A DNA stretch of 5,873 nucleotides from an uncultured Comamonadaceae bacterium (lineage in GTDB: Bacteria > Pseudomonadota > Gammaproteobacteria > Burkholderiales > Burkholderiaceae_C), in contig CALMOI010000001.1 of the NCBI GenBank assembly GCA_937871735.1, forward strand, positions 1-5,873. Reading direction: 5' to 3'. A program made the translations under genes and the position numbers. Each line of letters begins with the position of its first letter. Position 1 is the first letter of the stretch. Positions 1 to 5,819 of this stretch are shown piece by piece. The notes below the pieces were generated by a model. It did no database searches, was not told where the DNA came from, and saw only the letters and a program-made list of their open reading frames with translations.

Positions 1-114
1 GCTGGTAGTTGTGGTGTATTGGCTGTGGCAGCCAGCCCTGCGGCCAATTTAGGTAAAGTGATTTTGGATACTCGCAATGCGGCACGCAGTTTGGCCGAGC
101 TTAAAGCAGCTTAA
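1..114 (+). CDS. C-terminal fragment of an unrecognised protein
   Basis: The first frame is open from base 1 to a TAA at 112-114 and encodes the last 37 residues of a gene that starts before the window. It reads AGSCGVLAVAASPAANLGK, followed by VILDTRNAARSLAELKAA. The composition is protein-like: small hydrophobic residues first, then a charged, probably helical tail. I do not recognise the family. The GK-VILD stretch loosely recalls C-termini of nucleotide-binding oxidoreductases, but that is too weak to name it. It lies 42 nt upstream of the next gene's ATG on the same strand, so the two could be co-transcribed. That it is a real gene end is moderately likely; its function is unknown. Confidence 0.55.
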   Translation, partial: AGSCGVLAVAASPAANLGKVILDTRNAARSLAELKAA

Positions 115-146
115 TGCTCTCACATTGGGTGCTGGCTTCTATCTTT

Positions 147-150
147 GGAG
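147..150 (+). promoter_or_regulatory. Ribosome binding site of the GAF-GspE gene
   Basis: GGAG lies 6 nt before the ATG at 157. This spacing favours ATG 157 over the in-frame TTG at 145, which would put the same GGAG inside the coding region and has no purine-rich site at proper distance. Confidence 0.6.
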
Positions 151-156
151 TCTTTG

Positions 157-2571
157 ATGTCGCCATCGGGGTCTGATTCGGCTTTTTCTCACAGCGTTCA
201 ACCCAATGCAACTTCCAGTGAGCATGGGTTTTCATTTGAGCTGCTGTTTTATCGCCGCTTGCAGCAAGTTACCACTCGGATTCATAAGACAGAAAATCTG
301 GATCGGTTGATGATGGATGTCAGCCAAGATATTTGCTGGCTGTTCAATGCCGATCGGCTCACTTTGTATACGTTGAATGCTGACGGCAGTGCGATCGTTT
401 CCAAGGTAAAAACTGGGCTCAATAGCAGTAAAGAACTGCATTTGCCGATTAACTCTCACAGCATTGCAGGTTATGTGGCGACCCAGCGCCAAGTTCTGAA
501 TTTGCCTGATGTGTACGACGAAGCAGCATTAGCGCGAATTGATCCTCAATTGAGTTTTCTGCAAGAGGTTGATCGCCGCACGGGTTATCGCACCCGACAA
601 ATGTTGGTGGTGCCCATCATTGATGGCGAGGTGCTGCTGGGTGTGCTGCAAATTATCAACAATAAAGCCAATCAAGCTTTCAGCTCGCTGGACGTGGAGG
701 GTGCGCAGCAGTTGTGCGCCACGTTGGCCGTGGCCATACACCAGCGCACCCGGCCTGCGCCTCCTGCTGCCTCGCCCGCACCGGGACGCGCGACCAAGTA
801 CGACGGCCTGATCAGTGCTGGATTGCTGAGTTTTGAAGAGCTGCAAGACTGCATGACCAGCGCTCGCCAAGCCCAGCAATCGCTAGAGCAGTTGCTGATG
901 AATCGTTTGGAGCTGCGGCCCGCGCAAATTGGCCCGTCGCTGGCGCGCTTTTTTAGCGTGCGTTACGTGGGTTTTGACTCTGGACGCATCCGGTCCGAAG
1001 CCTTGCATGGGCGTGTGAAGCGTGAATTTGTGACCAACCAAGGTTGGATTCCGCTGGAAGACTCGCCGGAGGGCTTGTTGGTGATGTGCATTGACCCTGA
1101 GGCGGTGCAGCAATCGCGCCTGTTGCCCCAGTTGTTTCCGCAGATCAGCAAGTTTGTTTACTGCGTCACCACCCAAACTGAGTTTGACGAAACCGTGGCC
1201 CAGCTCTACGGCGGCGATGGCGGTAGCACCAGCACCATCGACGAGATGCTCGCCGACATGCGCAACGATGGCGACGCTGATGCTGCTGACGAAGTGCTGA
1301 TGGAATCCGCTGCCGCTGACAACGAGCTGGTCAAGTTGGTGAACAAAGTGATCGTCGATGCGTACCACCAAGGTGCGTCTGACATTCACGTGGAGCCGAT
1401 GCCGGGCAAGGGGAAAATTGGTATTCGCTTTCGCATTGATGGCGCGCTCATTCCCTACATTGAAGTGCCCGCGCAGTTTCGGTCAGCGATGGTGACGCGG
1501 CTGAAAATCATGTGCGATTTGGACATCTCCGAAAAGCGCAGACCGCAAGACGGCAAAATCAAATTCAAGAAATACGGCCCGCTCGACATAGAGTTGCGCG
1601 TGGCTACCATTCCGTCAGCGGGCGGCGTGGAAGATGTGGTGATGCGGATCTTGGCCGCAGGCGAGCCAATTCCGCTGGAAAAGTTGGGCCTGACTCAGCA
1701 CAACCGCGAGCGTTTGGAAGCCACCATCAGCAAGCCTTATGGCTTGTTTTACGTGTGTGGGCCGACGGGTTCGGGCAAAACCACCACGTTGCATTCGATT
1801 TTGAAGTTCCTGAACACCTCGGAGACCAAAATCTGGACGGCTGAAGACCCGGTGGAAATCACCCAAAAAGGTCTGCGCCAAGTGCAAATCAACAAGAAGG
1901 CGGGTATCGACTTTGCGCTGGTGATGCGCGCATTTTTGCGTGCCGACCCGGACGTGATCATGGTGGGCGAGTCGCGCGACAAGGAAACCGTGAGCATGGG
2001 CGTGGAGGCCTCGCTCACCGGGCACTTGGTTTTTTCTACGCTGCATACCAACTCCGCGCCCGAATCCATCTTGCGCTTGCTGGACATGGGCATGGATCCG
2101 TTCAATTTTGCTGATGCGCTGCTGGGCATTTTGGCGCAGCGGCTGGCACGCAAGCTGTGCGCGTGCAAAGAGGCTTATGTGCCCGACCCCGCCGAGCTGC
2201 GCCTGTTCATGACCGAGTACGCGCAAGAGCTGTCGCAAACCGCCGCGTGGCAAGCCGATCCGGGTGGCGAGGCGCAAGCGCTGCTCAGCAGTTGGCATCG
2301 GCTTTATGCCCAAGACGGCCAGTTGCGTTTTTACCGCGCCGTGGGCTGCGACAAGTGCCATCAAACGGGCTACAAAGGCCGCATCGGCTTGCACGAGTTG
2401 TTGATTGCCGACGATTTGCTCAAGCGCCAAATTCAAGAGCGGGCGCGGGTAGCAACGCTGTTTGCCACCGGCCTGGAAAGTGGCATGCGCACCTTGAAGA
2501 TGGATGGCATGGAAAAAATCATGCAGGGCTTGACCGATTTGAAGCAGGTGCGATCCGTCTGCATCAAGTGA
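157..2571 (+). CDS. GspE/PilB-family secretion ATPase with N-terminal GAF domain
   Basis: This is a cytoplasmic hexameric-type ATPase of the GspE/PulE/PilB family, which powers type II secretion or type IV pilus assembly. Residues are numbered from ATG 157 (804 aa). A GAF sensor domain spans about 46-196, a Pro/Ala linker 200-213, and a T2SSE_N/MshEN-like domain about 216-352. The ATPase core starts near 388. Visible motifs are GASDIHVEP near 407-414, Walker A GPTGSGKT (535-542, K541), the Asp box TAEDPVE (561-567), Walker B DPDVIMVGE (597-605) and the His box TGHLVFSTLHTN (621-632). Zinc-site cysteines appear as C668-x-C670 and C731-x2-C734, followed by HQTGYKGRIGLHELL. The 804 aa length exceeds the usual 500-570 aa because of the GAF domain and an insert at 672-728. 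The GESRD sequence after Walker B differs from the common GEIRD. No gspF/pilC or pilin gene is nearby, so its machine is unknown. The family call is firm; the exact system and the GAF ligand are not. Confidence 0.93.
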   Translation: MSPSGSDSAFSHSVQPNATSSEHGFSFELLFYRRLQQVTTRIHKTENLDRLMMDVSQDICWLFNADRLTLYTLNADGSAIVSKVKTGLNSSKELHLPINSHSIAGYVATQRQVLNLPDVYDEAALARIDPQLSFLQEVDRRTGYRTRQMLVVPIIDGEVLLGVLQIINNKANQAFSSLDVEGAQQLCATLAVAIHQRTRPAPPAASPAPGRATKYDGLISAGLLSFEELQDCMTSARQAQQSLEQLLMNRLELRPAQIGPSLARFFSVRYVGFDSGRIRSEALHGRVKREFVTNQGWIPLEDSPEGLLVMCIDPEAVQQSRLLPQLFPQISKFVYCVTTQTEFDETVAQLYGGDGGSTSTIDEMLADMRNDGDADAADEVLMESAAADNELVKLVNKVIVDAYHQGASDIHVEPMPGKGKIGIRFRIDGALIPYIEVPAQFRSAMVTRLKIMCDLDISEKRRPQDGKIKFKKYGPLDIELRVATIPSAGGVEDVVMRILAAGEPIPLEKLGLTQHNRERLEATISKPYGLFYVCGPTGSGKTTTLHSILKFLNTSETKIWTAEDPVEITQKGLRQVQINKKAGIDFALVMRAFLRADPDVIMVGESRDKETVSMGVEASLTGHLVFSTLHTNSAPESILRLLDMGMDPFNFADALLGILAQRLARKLCACKEAYVPDPAELRLFMTEYAQELSQTAAWQADPGGEAQALLSSWHRLYAQDGQLRFYRAVGCDKCHQTGYKGRIGLHELLIADDLLKRQIQERARVATLFATGLESGMRTLKMDGMEKIMQGLTDLKQVRSVCIK

Positions 2572-3034
2572 GGGTGCGGCGCAACCAGGGCTTGAGTAGC
2601 CAGTTGTCCAGCGTCCACGGCCCGGTGCCGAACACCGCTAAACCTGCCAGCAGCACGCCCCATGTGATGTGCTGTTGCAGTGCGGCGGGGGCAATCTCGC
2701 TCAGACTCAGCACTGCCACCACGTTCATCACCGACAGGCCCAGCGGCGCAAAGCGTCCGCCCACGCCCAGCATCAGCAGCACGGGCAGTACCAATTCGCC
2801 GCCCGTGCCCATCCATGCCGCCAAAGTGGGCGGCAGCAGTGGGACGTGGTATTCGTCATTGAACAGGGCCAAGGTCGTTTCCCAGTCGCGGATTTTGGTC
2901 AGGCCGGACAAGAAAAACGCTTGCGCCACATGCGCCCGAGCCAGCACGGCCAGCAGTGGTTGCAGGTGGTTCAGTCCCTTGGTGCCGAGTTCGGCCAGCA
3001 ACAGACAGCTACGGATTGCGATACGCAGGGACAT
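2564..3034 (-). CDS. bufD: DoxX-family integral membrane protein (BufD-like)
   Basis: This is a 156-residue hydrophobic protein of the DoxX/DUF417-like membrane family. About four membrane segments are visible: roughly 28-46, 78-92, 95-112 and 123-139. The family signature near the first segment is ARAHVAQAFFLSGLTKIRDW, followed by LFNDEYHVPLLPP and MGTGGELVLPVLLMLG. DoxX proteins are the usual last gene of bufferin clusters (bufABCD). Their exact role there is not settled; they may act in the inner membrane in redox or metal handling. The ATG at 3034 has only weak purine-rich sequence upstream and lies 31 nt after the bufC stop, so translation probably belongs to the same mRNA. Its stop codon overlaps the 3' end of the convergent ATPase gene by 8 bp. 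The family is clear; the bufD name rests on synteny. Confidence 0.88.
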   Translation of the reverse strand: MSLRIAIRSCLLLAELGTKGLNHLQPLLAVLARAHVAQAFFLSGLTKIRDWETTLALFNDEYHVPLLPPTLAAWMGTGGELVLPVLLMLGVGGRFAPLGLSVMNVVAVLSLSEIAPAALQQHITWGVLLAGLAVFGTGPWTLDNWLLKPWLRRTLT

Positions 3035-3065
3035 ACAAAGCTCGCTCAGTGTGTGAGTGGATGCG

Positions 3066-3911
3066 TCAGTGCAACAGGGCCACGCCCAGCACCAGCCCTT
3101 GGGGCACTGCGCGGTTCAGCCACAGGGTGAAGTCAAAGTCGGCCTCCGCAGCCAAGGCCGCGTCCAGCGCCGCCAGCAGCGATTGGCCGTGGAGCAGGGC
3201 GTGCAGCAGTGCAGCTTGGGCGGGCGTGCAAGCGGCCACGTTGGGGCGCAAGCCCTGCCGCCAGACCAAGGCGGTTTCGCTGTGCTGGGCTTGCAGCTTG
3301 GCGGCCACCTCGTCGAGCGATGGCGCATGTTCGGTGTGCGCTTGGATCAGGCTGACCACCGGCCATGCACTGTCGCGCAGCGCGGTGGCGGGCGGCAGGC
3401 GCAGCGTGATGGCATCGGGTTCGTGTTGACTCAGCAACGCAAAGCTGGTGGGCTGGGCGCTGGCATCGGGCGCGCTGGCGGCGCGGTGCAAGGCCCATTC
3501 CACGCGAGCCACATCGGCCAGATACGGCACTTCAAGCAATTGCGGGTCACGGGCCACGAAGTCAGGCAGGAGCGCGCCCCAACACGCCAAGTCGCCCACT
3601 TCGGGCGGATGGCGCAGCCAAAAATGCCGCGCCAAGGTGGCAAAACTGTCGCTGCCGATCAACTCGGCCAGCACGGGGTAGGTGGCTTGCAGGGCGCGTT
3701 CGGCCAAGGCGTAGCCGTTGGTACGGTAGGCGCTCAAACCGCGCTCCCAGGCGGGGTGCATCATGGAGGCCAAGGTGGCTTCTGCCGGTGTTGGGTTCTG
3801 CGGCGAGACTGACACCTCGGCAGATGTTTGACTCCATTCGGGCAGCGTGTGCGCTTGCGCCCACAGGGCTTGGAGCAGGGTTTGTTGCTGCATCAGCAGT
3901 GAGGTGCTCAT
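3066..3911 (-). CDS. bufC: DUF2063 protein, BufC-like partner of the MNIO enzyme
   Basis: This 281-residue soluble protein has a DUF2063 N-terminal half, the family annotated as putative DNA-binding but known as the obligate partner of DUF692 enzymes (BufC/HvfC type). Family features are RGLSAYRTNGYALAERAL (about 57-74), ATYPVLAELIGSDSFATLAR (76-95), HFWLRHPPEVGDL, LPDFVARDP and PYLADVARVEWALHRAASA (129-147). The C-terminal part (about 155-281) is more variable, as usual in the family. It probably binds the precursor peptide and presents it to BufB. I chose ATG 3911 rather than the in-frame start at 4070 because the longer version is an arginine/proline-rich shadow inside bufB. The 3911 ATG also overlaps the bufB stop as ATGA, which is typical of translational coupling. 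The role is inferred from characterised homologues. Confidence 0.9.
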   Translation of the reverse strand: MSTSLLMQQQTLLQALWAQAHTLPEWSQTSAEVSVSPQNPTPAEATLASMMHPAWERGLSAYRTNGYALAERALQATYPVLAELIGSDSFATLARHFWLRHPPEVGDLACWGALLPDFVARDPQLLEVPYLADVARVEWALHRAASAPDASAQPTSFALLSQHEPDAITLRLPPATALRDSAWPVVSLIQAHTEHAPSLDEVAAKLQAQHSETALVWRQGLRPNVAACTPAQAALLHALLHGQSLLAALDAALAAEADFDFTLWLNRAVPQGLVLGVALLH

Positions 3912-4849
3912 GATGCGGCCCCCAGCGTGGCGCGGCTGCATTGCATCATCCAATGGCGTGCTTGGGCGGCTTCGTCCAGCAGCACGGACAGGGGCGGCAC
4001 ATCGGTGTCCCATTCGATCAAGGTCGGCACCGCGCCCCAGCGGCTGATGGCGTGCTGGTACAGCGTCCAAACCTCGGGGCAGACGCGGCTGCCGTGGTCG
4101 TCGATCACGATGTTACCCAGATGCGCGTGGCCCGCCAGATGCAGCTCGGCCACGCTGGCGGCGGGCAGGGTGTTGATCCAAGCGCGACATTGGGCTAAGG
4201 CGGCGGCGCGGTCAGCGTCTGCATCGCCTGACGGGCCGCTGCGCAGGCGGGTGTTTTGTGCGTTGACGTAGAGGTTGTTCACGTCCACCAGCAGTTGGCA
4301 GCCAGTGCGTTGCGCCAGCGCAGCCAAGAATTCGGCTTCGGGCAGATCTGCGTGCGCCCATTCCAGGTAGGCGGACAGGTTTTCGACCGCAATGGGGCGC
4401 TGCAAACGCTCTTGCACCCGCTGCACGTTGGCGCACATCACCGTGAGGGCTTCGTGGGTGCAGGCCACGGGCAGCAGGTCGGCGGCATGTATCGGTTGCG
4501 CGTGACCCGGCAAGGGCGCACGGGCAAAACTGGCGTGGTCACTGACGTGCACGGGCTCGATTTCTTGCACCAGCCGCGCCAGTTGCGACAGGTGTTGCTC
4601 ATCCACACCCAAGGCGGAGCCCAGTGACAAACCCACGCCATGCAAGCTGACGGGATAGTGTTCGCGTCCCTGCCGCAGCACCGCCAAGGCGGCACCACCG
4701 GGGGCGAAAAAATTCTCGGAATGGACTTCAATGAAGCCGAGCGCCGGGCGCGTGTGCAGCAGCTCGGCGTAATGCGGATGCCGCCACCCTATGCCCACGA
4801 CTGGCGTGTCGCAGGCGGGGCCGTGGGCAAGAGGGGCGGTCAGCAGCAT
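3908..4849 (-). CDS. bufB: DUF692/MNIO multinuclear iron oxidative enzyme (BufB-like)
   Basis: This 313-residue protein belongs to the DUF692 TIM-barrel family (MbnB, TglH, ChrH, HvfB, BufB). Its members are multinuclear non-heme iron enzymes that oxidatively modify cysteines of ribosomal peptides. Candidate metal-binding and family motifs are GIGWRHPHYAELL (19-31), FIEVHSENFF (39-48), SLHGVGLSLGS (68-78), HVSDHASFA (101-109), AVENLSAYLEW (154-164), LLVDVNNLYVNAQN (186-199), AELHLAGH (234-241), VIDDHG (248-253) and LIEWDTDVPP (277-286). Length and motif set match an intact enzyme. In bufferin systems it acts with BufC on the cysteine core of BufA in the cytoplasm before export. The bufA stop lies 21 nt upstream and the gene shares ATGA with bufC, so one transcript is likely. 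No strong Shine-Dalgarno precedes ATG 4849; coupling to bufA may help. The exact product chemistry is not visible from sequence. Confidence 0.94.
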   Translation of the reverse strand: MLLTAPLAHGPACDTPVVGIGWRHPHYAELLHTRPALGFIEVHSENFFAPGGAALAVLRQGREHYPVSLHGVGLSLGSALGVDEQHLSQLARLVQEIEPVHVSDHASFARAPLPGHAQPIHAADLLPVACTHEALTVMCANVQRVQERLQRPIAVENLSAYLEWAHADLPEAEFLAALAQRTGCQLLVDVNNLYVNAQNTRLRSGPSGDADADRAAALAQCRAWINTLPAASVAELHLAGHAHLGNIVIDDHGSRVCPEVWTLYQHAISRWGAVPTLIEWDTDVPPLSVLLDEAAQARHWMMQCSRATLGAAS

Positions 4850-4870
4850 GATGACTCTGGGCGCTGGGGT

Positions 4871-5176
4871 TCAGCTCTTCATCTTGGCGGGAGCCTTCAT
4901 CATACCGCCCATCTTTTCGCAAGTGCCTTTGGCGACGTACTTCCACTCGGCCTTGTCCATGTCCATTTTGGACTGGCCGGCGCAGCTGTGGACACCCGTG
5001 GTGCTGGCGCAGTCGTTTTGACCGGCCTTGGCAATGCCAAAGCACTTTTCTTTGGCCATGCTGTCCTTGGCCATCGAGTCTTTTTCCATGCTGTCAGCCG
5101 CGAAAGCGGGGGTGGCGAACATGGCCAAAGACATCAACGAAGTGGCAGCGGCGGCGATCATGGCGCGTTGGTTCAT
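4871..5176 (-). CDS. bufA: DUF2282 bufferin precursor peptide (BufA1-like), exported
   Basis: This 101-residue small exported protein has a Sec-type signal peptide MNQRAMIAAAATSLMSLAMF followed by ATPAFA, with likely cleavage after A26. Three DSMxK units (28-42) lead into the DUF2282 core: KEKCFGIAKAGQNDC, ASTTGVHSCAG and WKYVAKGTCEKMGG. It contains exactly four cysteines, C45, C56, C65 and C86, the pattern of class 1 bufferins. In characterised bufferins the MNIO enzyme converts core cysteines into thiooxazole-type groups and the peptide sequesters copper in the periplasm. By homology this is the substrate of the adjacent BufB/BufC. The predicted mature part carries nine methionines in 75 residues, possibly giving extra Cu(I) affinity (inference). 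I chose ATG 5176 because AGGAG sits 7 nt upstream and a canonical signal peptide follows. The longer in-frame version from 5257 would bury this signal peptide. Confidence 0.93.
   Translation of the reverse strand: MNQRAMIAAAATSLMSLAMFATPAFAADSMEKDSMAKDSMAKEKCFGIAKAGQNDCASTTGVHSCAGQSKMDMDKAEWKYVAKGTCEKMGGMMKAPAKMKS
5051..5095 (-). repeat. Three 15-bp tandem units encoding DSMxK (MxKDx-type) repeats in bufA
   Basis: Codons 28-42 of bufA are three consecutive 15-nt units translating to DSMEK, DSMAK and DSMAK. Shifted by two residues they fit the pentapeptide pattern MxKDx (MEKDS, MAKDS), ending in MAKEK just before C45. The DNA units are related but not identical: GAC-AGC/TCG-ATG-GCC/GAA-AAG/AAA. 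The codon differences suggest an older or selected repeat rather than very recent slippage. Confidence 0.85.
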
Positions 5177-5333
5177 GGTGAAACTCCTGAAAAATAAAGT
5201 TAAAAACAAGGGGTTGAAGGCAAACCATCTGGGGCTGTGATTCTCAGTGAGCACCACGTTTCAGACTGGTTAGGGCTTGGTCTGTGCAATCAGCGAGTTC
5301 TTACAGCGTGGCTGAAAAAATCTGCAAAATTTT
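5177..5333 (-). promoter_or_regulatory. Upstream region of the buf operon
   Basis: This is the 157-nt non-coding stretch between the thioredoxin-like gene and bufA and the only long gap ahead of the operon, so its promoter probably lies here. The part next to bufA is AT-rich: on the coding strand, TTGTTTTTAACTTTATTTTT precedes the ribosome binding site. Possible promoter pieces are TTGCCT and TAACTT, but their spacing (15 nt) is short and I do not trust them. A CTAACC...GAAAC stretch about 90 nt upstream of the ATG loosely resembles an ECF sigma -35 element. Some buf operons are under ECF sigma control, but I see no convincing -10 partner. Confidence 0.4.
5184..5188 (-). promoter_or_regulatory. 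Ribosome binding site of bufA
   Basis: AGGAG on the reverse strand lies 7 nt before the ATG at 5176. It is the best Shine-Dalgarno in the operon and decides the bufA start. Confidence 0.75.
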
Positions 5334-5774
5334 TCAGAGCAGGTCTGAAATGCGATCCCACGCCTCGGGCGGGATGCGGCCGCTGTACTGCTCTACCACC
5401 CGGCCCGACTTGTCCAGCAGGTAAGCGGCGGGCAAATGGCTGGGGCGCGCCAGCGTGCTTTGGTAGCTGGCATCGCCCGCCCACAGCGCCAGCAGGCGTT
5501 GGTCTTTGTTGACCACTTTGGCGACCAGGCGCTCGTAGTCAGCGGTGTCTTGCAGCTTGCGGTCTAAGCTGACCGTGACCAGCTTGAACGGCTGCCCCTT
5601 CCAGCCCTGCGCATTGGCGCGCAGCTCGGGCATCTTGTCGCGGCACACGGCGCAATCGGTAGACCAAAACAGCACCAGCGTGACCTTGCCGCGCTGTTCG
5701 GCCAAGTTGAAGGGCTTGCCTTCCAGCGTCTTGCCTTGCAGTTGCGGCGTGGTGCCGACCGCGCTGGCGGCAAA
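5334..5774 (-). CDS. TlpA/thioredoxin-like thiol-disulfide protein, 5' end missing or frameshifted
   Basis: This is a thioredoxin-fold protein of the TlpA/AhpC-TSA (redoxin) type, normally exported or membrane-anchored and acting on periplasmic thiols. The frame shows FAASAVGTTPQLQGKTLEGK, PFNLAEQRGKVTLVLFW, STDCAVCRDKMPELR with a redox pair C-A-V-C (cysteine codons at 5652-5654 and 5643-5645), KLVTVSLDRK, and SHLPAAYLLDKSGRVVEQYS with the expected cis-proline. It ends PEAWDRISDLL at the 5334 stop. The only internal start after this opening is TTG 5705, which would remove the first strand of the fold. The frame is open back to 5831, where a TGA (5832-5834) blocks it, and no ATG or GTG lies between. 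The span given is the part whose frame I trust. A -1/+1 shift near 5775 would join it to SQLLPLASL in another frame, a plausible signal-peptide core. The fold call is firm; the 5' structure is unresolved. Confidence 0.8.
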   Translation of the reverse strand, partial: FAASAVGTTPQLQGKTLEGKPFNLAEQRGKVTLVLFWSTDCAVCRDKMPELRANAQGWKGQPFKLVTVSLDRKLQDTADYERLVAKVVNKDQRLLALWAGDASYQSTLARPSHLPAAYLLDKSGRVVEQYSGRIPPEAWDRISDLL

Positions 5775-5819
5775 GCGAGGCGAGCGGGAGCAGCTGGCTC
5801 TCGCCGAAGTGAAGCTGCC

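Noticed and set aside
1615..2436. Long reverse-strand open frame (273 codons) opposite the ATPase core
   Set aside because: It lies wholly antisense to strongly conserved ATPase motifs and its His/Gln/Arg-rich translation has no family features, so it is a codon-bias shadow.
2157..3056. Forward open frame of 299 codons spanning the ATPase end and bufD
   Set aside because: It overlaps two well-supported genes in other frames and its Arg/Ser/Pro-rich composition is typical of high-GC shadow frames.
3057..3812. Forward open frame of 251 codons opposite bufC
   Set aside because: It is Gly/Gln-rich and without recognisable motifs, antisense to a clear DUF2063 gene.
5177..5257. Longer bufA start at 5257 adding 27 residues
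   Set aside because: The added part has no ribosome binding site support and would place the clear signal peptide internally; AGGAG fits ATG 5176.
5312..5337. CTGAAAAA / TTTTTCAG inverted repeat at the end of the thioredoxin-like gene, a possible terminator
   Set aside because: The stem is 8 bp and mostly A-T with a 10-nt loop, overlaps the stop codon and lacks a GC-rich stem before a U-run, so it is too weak to call.
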